Below are positions 1 to 10,357 of a stretch of DNA of 64,000 nucleotides, in pieces (the first letter of the stretch is position 1; each line of letters begins with the position of its first letter). Source of the DNA: Lycorma delicatula (taxonomy: Eukaryota; Arthropoda; Insecta; Hemiptera; Fulgoridae); the NCBI RefSeq assembly GCF_047948215.1, contig NC_134456.1:65677529-65741528 (forward strand). The letters run 5' to 3'. The notes beneath the pieces were generated by a model. That model did not search any database. It was not told where the DNA came from and saw only the letters and a list, made by a program, of their open reading frames with translations. Both the position numbers and the translations under genes were made by a program.

Positions 1-898
1 CAAAGGAAAAGTTTAATTTTAATGTAAAATATGAATTAATAAAAATTAAATAAAACTTAATTTTTTGATTTAAGGATAATTAAAAAATACTTTATTAATA
101 AATAAAAAATAATGTTTTTCTTTATTTTCCTCCTAATGTAAATCTTAAAAATGTATTGTAATAATATAAGCTAATTAGACATTTTACAAAGTAATACAGT
201 GTTAATAAATACCAAATATGATGAACACTGAATTAATTACTCAATAAACATTATTTTCTCTAATAATTTCTGGTTTTAAATGTAAAATTGTTTATAATTT
301 TTTTACAACTTTTTTGCTACATTAAGAAAACATAATAAATACCAAATAATAATAAATTGACTAAATTTGATTTTTATTTTTCCATTGTTGTAGGCTTATT
401 GGCTACACATCTTGAAGAAATTAAATATAATTTTTTTTACATGCAGGTTGAATCAAAGGAAACAATTTAAAAAGAAAGTATAGCTGCTTTGACATATTAC
501 TTACATCTTATATATATATTTTTTTTAATTCTAAAGCTGGAAATTTGCTATAAAATTGTTTGTAATCCATTTTTTGTTATTCAATTTTTACCAAAAAAAA
601 AAATTGTATATAATTACAGTTTTCTAACATGGATAATATGTAAGAATATTTTAAACCTCTTCAATATGAAAGAAAACTTAAGTTTTTGAAATAGTCCTAT
701 CCCTTTCTATGTTTGTATAATAAATGGATGGCACTTTATTTGACTATTATTATAGTTTTTGACACATCAAAATAATATAATAAAGTGAAAAATATTGAAC
801 AGTGTATATAAAATTTTATTTTACTATACACAAGTGTTTGAAACATAACTAAGGATTTGAATTCAAGGGTAATTTTAAATATAATTTATCAACTTACA
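1..898. other. RPAP1 intron, nothing recognised
   Basis: AT-rich sequence downstream of the last visible RPAP1 exon. No coding frame of note, repeat or RNA gene was seen. Confidence 0.6.
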
Positions 899-1020
899 TG
901 AAGAACTGTTGGTTGAATATGGTTTTATGGAGAATCTCTGACAGAAGTGGTTTATCATCATTGTGAATGATAGTGGAAAGTACAAGTGATACGTGATGAA
1001 GTAAATTACTTTCAATTGTC
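899..1020 (-). CDS. RPAP1: RPAP1 coding exon, last one inside the window (exon 16 of 16)
   Basis: 122 bp; acceptor AG at 1022-1021, donor GTAAGT from 898. It reads from 'TIESNLLHHVSLVLSTIIHN' to 'LLSEILHKTIFNQQFF', in line with human 'ALYHGMALALLSRLL...THELLLSCVFRLEFL'. It enters in phase 0 and leaves after two bases, so at least one further exon lies left of base 1. Confidence 0.87.
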
Positions 1021-1393
1021 TGAAAAAATTAAAAAGAAAATTCTCAAATTCACAAAATTGATATTTTACTAAAAAAAATTATTTATAAAAATAAAACTTT
1101 TCGATGTATTGTGAATGAGGCTTCAAAATTGCTCTCCTTCTGAATAAAAAATGATGCATCTTTGATTGCAAAGATGTTTGTTCTGAATAATAAATTCTGT
1201 CACATGTAATAGCTGACAAGACTAAAACAGAAACTAATTAAAACTAGCAAAAATCAAGTAAAATAAGGTCTACTGATAATAATATAATAAACATCAGTAC
1301 AAGTTGAATTACTCATTGGATTGCAATGTTTAATCATCATCCCTTCACCTAATTCTACTTTTAGGATAATATATCATTTTTGGTTAATTAAAA

Positions 1394-1417
<24 letters not shown>

Positions 1418-1424
<7 letters not shown>

Positions 1425-1775
1425 GATGGCAGCGCCATCCATTTTAGCTACCTTTGCAGGAGGTTCGTCAGCCATAGCTGTATCCGCTGTACGACTGCCT
1501 GACATTCGTGGATATAATACGCCGGTAACGGATTCCACTCCGTATTTGATTGAAAGACCAGCGGCGCCCACAAGGCTGTGCCAATTCCCAGTCCTAGCGA
1601 AATCGCCAGCAAAATCCCCGATCGCAGATCTATCAGCTGCACGTATATGATGATGTTCTGTGGCCGATTCGTATCTACGGTCGTGTTCAAGCGCGATCTG
1701 ATCATCGATGTTCACCGGGGGCCCGTTATCGATTGGGTTGCCAGGGCCGAGGTAATTGTGACCGGGGAAATTCAT
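1418..1775 (-). pseudogene. Densovirus VP1 unique region with phospholipase A2 domain, 3'-truncated
   Basis: The open frame starts at an ATG at 1775 and runs without stop to the T tract at its 3' border. Near its N-terminus it shows the calcium-loop motif 'YLGPGN' and, about 20 residues later, the catalytic 'HD' pair in 'ALEHDRRYE', the signature of the parvoviral VP1 phospholipase A2, which in virions opens the endosome. About 115 viral residues remain; the rest of the capsid gene is absent. The lack of stops suggests a recent insertion or, less likely, use by the host. A full phospholipase fold cannot be confirmed by eye. Confidence 0.85.
1419..1445. repeat. Perfect 12-bp hairpin at the virus/A-tract junction
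   Basis: AAAATGGATGGC (1419-1430), loop AGC, GCCATCCATTTT (1434-1445). It lies where the viral sequence meets the A run on the plus strand and may be a fold-back made when the fragment was joined to the chromosome. Confidence 0.7.
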
Positions 1776-1779
1776 ACAA

Positions 1780-1822
1780 CAGACTGGTCGACGGTCGAGA
1801 AGTGCGGTCTTATATACCGCAC
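1780..1822 (-). promoter_or_regulatory. Densoviral capsid promoter: TATA box and CAGT initiator
   Basis: On the minus strand TATATAAG (1816-1809) lies about 30 bases before CAGT (1786-1783), and the VP1 ATG follows eight bases later. TATA plus a CAGT initiator at this spacing is the standard arthropod and densoviral core promoter. The TATA box lies between 7-bp inverted arms GTGCGGT/ACCGCAC (1802-1822). Confidence 0.65.
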
Positions 1823-2033
1823 ACAGCTCACCACCCCACTACCGCATGATCGCGTACTGGATACTTGTCCGGATCTGGGAACCAGATCCCGCCTCACACC
1901 CTGCAGACGAACAGCATGTCTGAATGTATCGGAGGTTCCGGAGCAGAAATTAAACTCAGAAACTCAGAAATTAATTAACAGAGGATATATCAAGGTTGAT
2001 GAAAGATGTGAGTGGAAATAATTAATTGTATAG

Positions 2034-2700
2034 AACAGGGGTCTCCAAACCTTTTAGCCTAAGGACCGCACTGACTCCTCCACTAAGTCCCATGGGCCAA
2101 GACTTAGCTGGCTCATCATACCAACATACTGTAGTTTTGAATTACAAGCAAATTTTCATTTTTGGATTAGCCGGTGAGTGAGATATCTATGGTGCAGGGC
2201 ACGGAGGTGGACTCTGCTCTGTTCACAATTTCGATTGGTACTTACGGGCAAGTGTCAAGGACATTTCATTGTGGCAGAGAGAGCTGATGTGCGTGCTGTG
2301 CATTACATACTGTTATGACTACTTTTAACTGTGCTAAATGTATAGTAGTGACATGTTGCAAAGAGTAGAGAAGTTAAGTGCAGGACATGGCAAAGCTACA
2401 GTAGTACAGCGATCTGAAAAGCTAAATATGCGACTAGTATGTTTTGTGACTATAATTTCTTAGTGTAAATATAGTATGTTTAATTGTCAGTGTTTAATTC
2501 AGTTAAAAGTGTCTTACAGATAAATACAATGCATTTCATTTATTCAGTACAGCTGCACTTAATAGTATTACCATTATTATGATCTGAAGTTACGTACCTT
2601 TTGTATGAATTTGTATAAATATGGAAAAGAAACGAAAGATAGATAGTGAGTGCAGACATTTAAAGAGCAATGGAGATATCAATATTTCCTAACCCATTTC
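2034..2700 (+). mobile_element. hAT transposon relic: 5' end and transposase N-terminus (ZBED5-like)
   Basis: The segment opens with CAGGGGTCTCCAAACCTTTT, the terminal repeat style of Charlie-like hAT elements. After about 580 bases of leader an ATG at 2621 begins 'MEKKRKIDSECRH'. A one-base loss then shifts the frame; the other frame continues 'FKEQWRYQYFLTHF', together the usual start of ZBED5/FAM200-type hAT transposases just before the BED finger. Homology stops near 2700 and no matching 3' terminus was seen, so this is a dead 5' fragment. Confidence 0.72.
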
Positions 2701-3094
2701 ATATTAATATTAAGATAAATAACAAAATTCTCTGATGGTTGTTTTTTTATAATTGATACTTATATTTTTTTTTGAGCTGAATTCTAAATACCTTCATTTT
2801 TTCCATCACATCAGGAATTTTTACAAATCGCAAATTTCAAAATTTGTAAAACATTGAAAAATTGTAAAAATAGATATAAAACTATCTTTTTATAATAAAT
2901 TAATCATATATATATATATATATACGTTTTTGGCTTATATTATGCATTCTTCTTATAGCTAACCAGTTGGGTGGTCTAAGTAAGGGCAGGGGGGATCACT
3001 GACTCTTTTAATGAAAATTGCCACAAAATAAGCCTAATTTATATTATAGTGCATCTTTAAATTAATTTATTTTCCCTTATTTAATTAATTTTTC
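2701..3094. other. Intron spacer with a short (TA)n
   Basis: AT-rich spacer between the hAT and LINE relics; (TA)n at about 2909-2925. Its first part may be decayed hAT sequence. Confidence 0.5.
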
Positions 3095-4729
3095 TCCCTC
3101 TATGAATCATGAGACCTTGCCGATGGTGTGGGAGCTTGAGTGCTCATCGATACAGAGTAGCTGGACCAAAGGTGCAACCATATTGGACAGGAATCTGTTG
3201 GGAGCCAGACTAAAGGATGATTCCTGAAAGAGGGCAGCAGGACAACTACTCTTTCAGTAGTTGTTAAGGGTGCAGGTAGGAGAACTTAAGACAGCCATGT
3301 CAACATCACTCAATCTTCTGAGTACTGCACAGCTGAAAGCAATGGAAAACTACAGCTGCTTTTTTCCAAGAAAATGTAACTCTCTGCATTTTCATGTAAC
3401 AAAGATTGAGATGCCTTCCTTGGTAAAATATTTTCGAATAAACTAGTCCACCGTTTGGATCTCCGAGTGAGGATTACAAGGAAGGGGTCACCAGAAAATT
3501 AAAAAATAATATTCTACGAGTCAGAGCGTAGAATGTTATAAGTCTACAAAAAGGTTGGTTGGTTAGAAAATTTAAAGAGGGAAATGGGTAGGTTAAATGT
3601 AGATGAAGTAGGAATTAGCGAGGTTTGGTAGGATGAGGAAACAACTTTTTGTCAGGTGATTTTAGAATAATTAATTCAGCATCAAATAAAGGGCAGGAAG
3701 GAGTACGTTTTGTAATGAATAAGATAGGGAAGAGAGTAGAGTATTTCAAAAAGCTTAGCAATAGAATTATTGTAATGGGGATAAAATCAAAACCTAAGCA
3801 AAAAATGACTTAACATTTATATACCTACAAGTGTCCACGATGATGATGATGATGAGATACAGTGTGTATATGAAGAAATTGATGAAGCAATTAAACACGT
3901 AAGAGGAGATGAAAATTTAATAATAGTTGGAGATTGGAATGAAAGCACTGGAAAAGGCAAGGTAGGAAATATTGTGGGTAAATATAAGCTGGGCAAAAGG
4001 AATGAAAGAGGGGACCGACTTAATGAGTTTTGCATGAAGTACAATTTAGTAATTGCCAACACCCAGTTTAAAAATCATAATCGAAGAATATACACATGGA
4101 AAAAGCTGGGGGATACTGCAAGGTATCAAATAGATTATATCATGGTAAAGCAAAGATTTAGAAATCAACTTGGTGACTGCAAAGTATATCCAGGAGCAGA
4201 CATTGATAGCGACCATAATTTAGCGATAATGAAATATAGATTGAAGTTTAAAAACCTAAAGAAAAGGTGTCAGGTGAATCTGTGAAATTTAGAGAAGCTT
4301 GAGAAAGAGGAGGTAAAGAAAATTTTTGAGGAGGACATTGCAAGAGGTCTGGGTAAAAAAGATAAGATAGAAAATATAGAATGTTATAATGTTAGAATGA
4401 TAAAAAGGAAATTCTTAAATCAGCAGGAGTGAACTTAGGCAGAACAAAGAGAACTGGTATAAAGCCTTGGATATCAGAGGATATATTGCAGCTGATGGAT
4501 GAACGTAGAAAGTATAAGAATGTTAGTGATGAATAAGGTAAAAGGAACTATCAACAATTAAGAAATACTATAAAAAGGAAGTGCAAATTATTGATAGAAA
4601 AGTAAAAGTGGAAAGAGAAATGATCATTGGTAAAATAGACGAAGTGTACAAGAAAGTTAAGGAGTTTTGTTATACATAAGTTGAAATCTAATAATGAGTT
4701 AAAAAAGATGGTACACCAATTTATAAAAC

Positions 4730-5835
4730 TGTTGTGTTTGTGGCTCAATTAGGATATTCAGAGATTGACAATTTAGAATGTTTATATAATTACATTTTAT
4801 TGGTTTACAAATATAATTAAAACAACACCAATCATTAATAATGACAATAATCAAACAATTAATATATAACATAACACATAATATAAAAACAAAGAGATTA
4901 TATATAGAACAGAATTTAAAATATTCATCAGGATTTATTCCAGGTAGATAAATAGAAAACCAGAATTCAGACCTATTAACAAATATATAGCATACTTGCT
5001 AGTCTTAACCCTTTTAACTACTAGTCTTGAATTAACAAACAATAGTACACAAGATAAGACAATTACAAAGTTTTTTCACTCGAAAATACCTTAGCTATTC
5101 ACAAATAAAACGACCCTAACAGTTTATGAATGAAATTTAGTACATTATCCCTTTCACTTATAGTTTTACAGTAACTCACCAATAGTATTTCTGGTTTACT
5201 GGAATTACTTGTGGTGTCACCTTAATCGTATCAAACTTAATTCACACTGGAAATTCGCTCCTTCATCTGTCTTCCCTGCAGAATGCTTTCACTGACTGAC
5301 ATCTCGCACTATTGTCTCGGCTTACACATGATGCATGATGCGTTATGATGTCAGTCCTAGTTGGACTGACATCATAACATCTTGCTGGAAAGAATCACAG
5401 AACTTCACTGAACTCACCCAACTGATCTCCTGGCTTCGCACAATTCACATTTCCGAACTCTCCTTGCTGGACTGATGGTGTAATGTCTCACAGACTCTCA
5501 TCTCACACAACTACTGATTTCTAAATGGTTTGCCAGGGGTACTCCTGTCTTCTTTACTTGTCGGACTGGACCCAAGTTAATGTGTGAGAATGATCGCTGA
5601 GCCTTTTGTTCCCATGAATTCTATAACCTGGTCCGGTAGCTTTTCTCACAGTACAACAGGTGTTTCTTGTGTCAGTGGGTAGTATAACAAAAAAAATTGT
5701 TAACAGACCGGTTAGTTTACAAAAAGGGAACCCTTTTGTCCCTTTCCTGGATTCCTCCAATTATTATATTTTCTACTACTTTCATAATTGGTAGGAATCC
5801 GTTACTCAGGCCCGCTGTACCAGTCTTGTTACCAT
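4730..5835. mobile_element. About 1.1 kb insertion inside LINE copy A, solo-LTR candidate
   Basis: LINE sequence stops at 'caccaatttataaaac' and resumes at 'gaaggaaaaggttgatggg'. The insert begins TGTTGTGTTTG and could end ...TTACCA, the TG...CA form of an LTR, but no clear target duplication was found. No long coding frame is recognisable inside. It contains a 16-bp perfect hairpin at 5342-5378. Confidence 0.4.
5342..5378. repeat. Perfect 16-bp inverted repeat, 5-base loop
   Basis: GTTATGATGTCAGTCC (5342-5357), loop TAGTT, GGACTGACATCATAAC (5363-5378). It lies inside the insertion in LINE copy A; a related 'actgactgaca' lies 50 bases upstream. Confidence 0.9.
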
Positions 5836-7367
5836 ATGAAGGAAAAGGTTGATGGGTGGGTGTAATATACTGAAGAGTTATATGGAGGAAATGAATTATA
5901 AACTGGTGTTACAGAGGAAGTAAAGAGGATGAAAAGGGAGATACAACACTGAGATCTGAATTTAATAAAGTATTAAAGGATTTGAATGGCACATAGGCTC
6001 CTAGGATATTCGCAATACCTGCAGAATTATTGCACAGAATTACCTGCGCAGGTGAGGAAGCAATACATAGATTATACAAACTGGTGTGTAATATTTACGA
6101 AAAAGGGGAAGTTCTCTCAGATTTAAAAAATAGTGTTATTGTCATGATACCAAAGAAAGCAAGAGCAGAAAAATGTGAAGACGAAGCAATTGGCTCAACT
6201 ACTCATGCATTAAAAATCTTAACTGGAATTCTGTACAGAAGAATTGAGAGGAGAATGGAAGAAGTGTTAGGAGAAGACCAATTTGGTGAGCATAAGAAAA
6301 AAGCAGTTATAAAGAAGGGAGTCTGACAGGATATTTCCTTTTCCTGTTACTTTTTAATATTTACATAGAACTAGTAGTTAATGATGTTAAAGAACAGTTT
6401 AGATCTGGAACAGTACAAGGTGAAAAGATGCTATGATTTGCTGATGATAAAGTAATTCTATCTGAGTAAAAAAGATTTAGAAGAACAATGAATGGCACGG
6501 ATGAAGTCCTATGCAAGAACTACAACATGAAAATAAACAAGAACAAAATGAAAGTAATGAAATGTAGTAGAAATAAAGTAGATGTACCACTGAGTATAAA
6601 AATAGGATGAGAGATGACTAAGGAGATAGATGAATTTTTTTATTTGGGAAGTATAATTACTAAAGATGGATGAAGCAGGAGAAATATAAAATACCAAATA
6701 GCACAGGGGAAATACGCTTTCAGTTAGTAATATAATTTGCTTATATCAAAAATTAATTTAAACATCAGGAAAGCACTTTTGAAAGTATATGTTTGGAGTG
6801 TAGCTTATATGGAAGTGAAACTTGGACGATCAGATTACCTGAGAAGAAAAGATTACAAACTTTTGTAGTGTGGTGCTACAGGAGAATGTTAAAAATCTGG
6901 TGGGTGGATAAAGTGACAAATGAAGAGGTGTTGTGGCAAATTGATGAAGAAAGAAGTATTTGGAAAAAAATAACTATAAGAAGATACAGATTTACAGGCC
7001 ACATCTTAAGGCATCCTGTTATAGTTGCTTTGATACTGTAGAGACAGGTAGATGGGAAAACTTGTGCAGACAGAAAATATTTGGAATATATAATAAAATT
7101 GTTAGGGATGTATGATTTAATGACTTGCAAATGAAACGACTGACACTAGATAGGGAATCTTGGAGAGCTGCATCAAACCAGTCAAATGACTGAAAACAAA
7201 AAAAAATTTTATGAGGTACATCATGCCTTTAGAAACTACTTACTCCCCTTCTTCACCCACCCAGAACGATGAAGTATGTAAAATACTTATAATTTTATTC
7301 CATGTGTGAAGTTTCTTTGGATGGTTTATACTCTTTCATGATTTTCCTTTTATGTTCTCTATAGGGT

Positions 7368-8275
7368 TCATCTCGGTGTAACATCCAGCAATAGTCTGCC
7401 ATCATCGTAGTAATAGTCTGCCATCATCCATTTTCCTTGATACCTCCTTTCCATTTCTTTCATGTCTAGATGAAATCTTTCACCCATTTCTTTGATAATG
7501 GCACCTCGATTTTCAGGAAAATAGTCAACATGTGAATTTAGGAAGTGAACCTTCAAGCTCATGCAACAGCCTAAATTTTTTTACTACTGCAGTATGTTCT
7601 CAAAGATTGATTTGAAGTTTGGTTCCTCCTTATTGCCCAGAAACTTGGTTACTATGTCTTTAAAGGCTCCGCAGGCTTTTTTGCTGCAACTTCCATTTGT
7701 TTCTCAAAATTACCATTTTTGAGAAGTTTTCTAATGTCAGGACCAATAAAGATATCCTCTTTTAGTTTGGTGGTTAACAAGACTAGAAATTTGTCACACA
7801 TTATTTAAAACATTTACCTTCTTTTGGTAAGGCTTTGACAAATTGCTTCATCAAGCCTAACTTGATACACAGAGGTGAAAGAAGAACTTTTGGATCTATG
7901 AGAGCTTTTTGGGGCACATTTTTGGTTCTAGGTTCTAATGAAGCTCTTTTTGGCCAATCTTTCCTTACCCAATGATTTTTTCTGTCTCTGCAAAAGTAAC
8001 AATCATTGGTATGATTTTGTGGCTCTTGCCATACCATTGCAACTCTAAATCTAAATGCTTCTTGTTCATCGTTTGACCACCGTCTAAGGCCTTCAACAAA
8101 TGTATAGCAAATGTATTGGGGTGCCCCAGTTTTGTCTTGATCTTCTATCTTCACTCTGAAATATTTGAGGTATACTTGTAGAATGAAACTTATTATAATT
8201 ATTTTTTTCTTTTCCACCATTAATTCACACAAATGTAAAAAAAAAATCTGCAGAATTTTTACAGCCTCTTGAAGC
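7368..8275 (-). pseudogene. Arthropod repetitive protein family, copy 1 (broken)
   Basis: On the minus strand the frame 8232-7801 reads 'CYTFVEGLRRWSNDEQEAFR', 'CYFCRDRKNHWVRKDWPKRA' and 'LIDPKVLLSPLCIKLGLMKQ'. Another frame (about 7800-7640) continues 'EDIFIGPDIRKLLKNG', and 7562-7368 gives 'MSLKVHFLNSHVDYFPENRG' and 'RRYQGKW'. I recognise this order from a protein present in many near-copies in arthropod genomes; its function is unknown to me and it may be transposon-borne. At least two frameshifts or stops break it. Two further copies lie at 36575 and 60640, on the same strand. Confidence 0.72.
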
Positions 8276-8680
8276 CATTTTGAAAATGGAAAGTTTGCTT
8301 TAGACTGAGATAATTATTCCTTTGTTGTTTTACAAAGTAGTATAATGAATTTACATTATATGATACCATTCTAATGCTGGAGTAAGGCATGAATTTCAAT
8401 AATGAAAGCTTTACTAAAAATAGCTGTACTCCCATATTACAGCTTTAATCTTTTCACAGAATGCATTTACCAACTAAAGGGATGTAGCAGTTGTCCACAC
8501 AACTTTTTCAATAAAATTGAAAAATTACTGTCAAAAAATGAAGCAAAACTAATATTTGTAACAAATGTTTGGTCCAAAAATGAAAAGTAATAAAGAAATA
8601 AATTCACTAAAAGGAATATCTTCTAACACCTTAAAAAGGTAAAAAAAATAACAATAGATGTAATCATGAATAAAAATTAC

Positions 8681-8833
8681 CTGAGAGTTTATGTTAATAA
8701 AAAGTAATGCACAAATCAGCCTAATCTCTTGTCTAGCAAACCAGTGAGAAGCAGCTTGACCTAATTTAACCTTTCTTATCAATGCATTTAAGTAGTTCTC
8801 CCAAGCTGGATTCCTAAGAAACAAATCTGACAG
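8681..8833 (-). CDS. RPAP1: RPAP1 coding exon, 'ASHWFARQEIRLICALLF' (exon 15 of 16)
   Basis: 153 bp, phase 0 in and out: acceptor TTTCAG at 8835-8834, donor GTAATT from 8680. It includes 'NPAWENYLNALI' and 'ASHWFARQEIRLICALLF', matching human 'FSAWALRHEYHLQYLALAL' in the C-terminal third. The intron that follows (8680-1021) carries the densovirus, hAT and old LINE insertions. Confidence 0.88.
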
Positions 8834-10042
8834 CTGAAAAATAAAAACAATTATTAATAATAATTAACTAAACTTTTTAACTAATTAGCTAAAAATGTTT
8901 TAGGCAATTCATTTTTATCTTTAACATATTTTTTTTCTAACATAAAAAAATGGTAAATAAAAATATTTGAAGTTTTTTTTATTATTGAAATTAGCAATCA
9001 AAAATGTACTAAAGAACAAATGCCCTATTCAATAAAAGTAGTTTAGATTTTTGATCAGCTTAAAATAATAACTTTAAAAGGTTTAGAACATGTTTTTATA
9101 TTTTAATACATTTCACTAATATTTTACAAATATTCTCAAACTCTTGTTACTAAAAAAATTTTTATGAAATAAGCCAAAATAAATTTCATAATTACTGCCA
9201 AGAAAGGAAGACATTTTCACCACATTTGTTTTTTAAAGGTGAACAACCACAAGGTTTCTTATTGCCCGAGAAACACAGGAAATAGAACATTAAATTGTTT
9301 CTGACTAATATATGGTATATTTATAAAATATACCTTTAATAATAAAATATATTTTAAAGAAAAACTCTAAAAATGTAGCACACCAAAATAATTATAATTA
9401 CGTATTTAAATATTATTTGGTATGTGATGGAACACACTGGTAATATACATGTGACTGAGAAGAAATTTTAAATCTGCTTTATAAATTTTGGCCTAGCACT
9501 GCCTAGGTTTTATCTTTGAGTCTCATCAGTTTTTTGACTGAGCACTGATTGAAATGTGATTATAGATACCAATGGATATCACTTACTTTATAGGATATCT
9601 TTATATGGATATCACTTACATACTTTATGTAATGTCATTTTTTTTACACTTATAAATATCAACTAAAGATCACTACTTATCAATTAAAGATAAACTGAAT
9701 CAAACTTATTAGTTTTTTAAAAACTTGCTTTATAACACTTTCAAATATTTTCGAAGCATTCTTTCATGACTAGTGCTACTGTTCTAATCTATATATCAAC
9801 TGATGTTATGCGGGTTTTTTTTAAGTTAGGCACATTGTATTTAGAAAACAGTTGAAAAGTGCATTAGATGTGACTTCTGCTTGTTCATTTAGTGAGTTGT
9901 AGTATGTTTTGTGCATTGTCTATTTTTGTGTATATGTAGAATACCATGATTGTTGCTCATGTTAGTGCTGTTTTTTCTTTTAATATATGTAATGCTTAAA
10001 TAAAAATGAAATAGTACTAATAGTATTAAAGCATACTGATAC
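8834..10042. other. RPAP1 intron, nothing recognised
   Basis: AT-rich spacer with no long open frame and no recognisable transposon; 9580-9620 holds a short direct repeat of 'atggatatcacttac'. Confidence 0.5.
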
Positions 10043-10205
10043 CTTTATTTTATTCACTGCTAAAACAAAAGCAGCCAATCCTTCTAAAAGAGGGAGAGTG
10101 CAGTGTTGTTCTACAGTAGGCGGCAGTGCAGCTAAACTTGGTAAATTGTCAGTACTGTTGGACTTATATTTATATATTTCATTACTAAGCAGCCAAGAAT
10201 ATTTT
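10043..10205 (-). CDS. RPAP1: RPAP1 coding exon, 'CTLPLLEGLAAFVLAVNK' (exon 14 of 16)
   Basis: 163 bp; acceptor AG at 10207-10206, donor GTATCA from 10042. The peptide 'LPSLAALPPTVEQHCTLPLL' then 'EGLAAFVLAVNKIK' matches human 'VPALEAPPSLVS...SPFPFLTALLSLLNTLAQIHK' in order and hydrophobic pattern. It needs one incoming base and leaves in phase 0. Confidence 0.88.
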
Positions 10206-10357
10206 CTAAAAACAGATAAAATATGGGTTATTAAACGATTATAAACAAATTTTTGAAAGAAATTGTTAAAATCAAGAGCAAAATGAAGTAGACCTTTGAA
10301 AATGGCTTACTGCTATAATGAAAAGTTTTGTAATTGTTTTAAAAAGAAATCTCACTA

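Larger units (their letters stand above)
1417..1940 (-). mobile_element. Endogenous densovirus (Parvoviridae) fragment
   Basis: A block of clearly higher GC content stands out in AT-rich intron DNA. It holds the start of a parvoviral capsid gene (ORF at 1775-1418), its promoter (about 1780-1822) and upstream sequence with short palindromes, for example 8-bp arms GGATCTGG/CCAGATCC near 1874-1892. In densoviruses with an ambisense genome the capsid promoter lies next to the terminal repeat, so the upstream part may be a terminal-repeat remnant (inference). The left border is a long A run at about 1399-1422; the right border fades near 1940. It lies in an RPAP1 intron in the sense direction. Confidence 0.82.
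3095..7208 (+). mobile_element. Old, nearly full-length LINE (copy A), endonuclease/reverse transcriptase type
   Basis: The 5' UTR (about 3095-3500, with 'atgagaccttgccgatggtg') is a leader found on many insect LINEs. The apurinic-type endonuclease follows: 'QKGW' at about 3548, then in the frame 3974-4285 'NERGDRLNEFCMKYNLVIAN', 'YQIDYIM' and the catalytic 'SDHN'. An insertion (4730-5835) splits the element. The reverse transcriptase resumes at 5840 and runs to 'WRAASNQSND' and a short A tail at 7197. Stops and frameshifts are many, so it is the oldest of the five large pieces of this family. The exact LINE clade (RTE-like or related) is not settled by eye. Confidence 0.85.

Noticed and set aside
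1578..2021. 147-codon plus-strand open frame across the densovirus block
   Set aside because: It is antisense to the capsid frame and its promoter, and resembles no viral or host protein; its length follows from the GC-rich composition.
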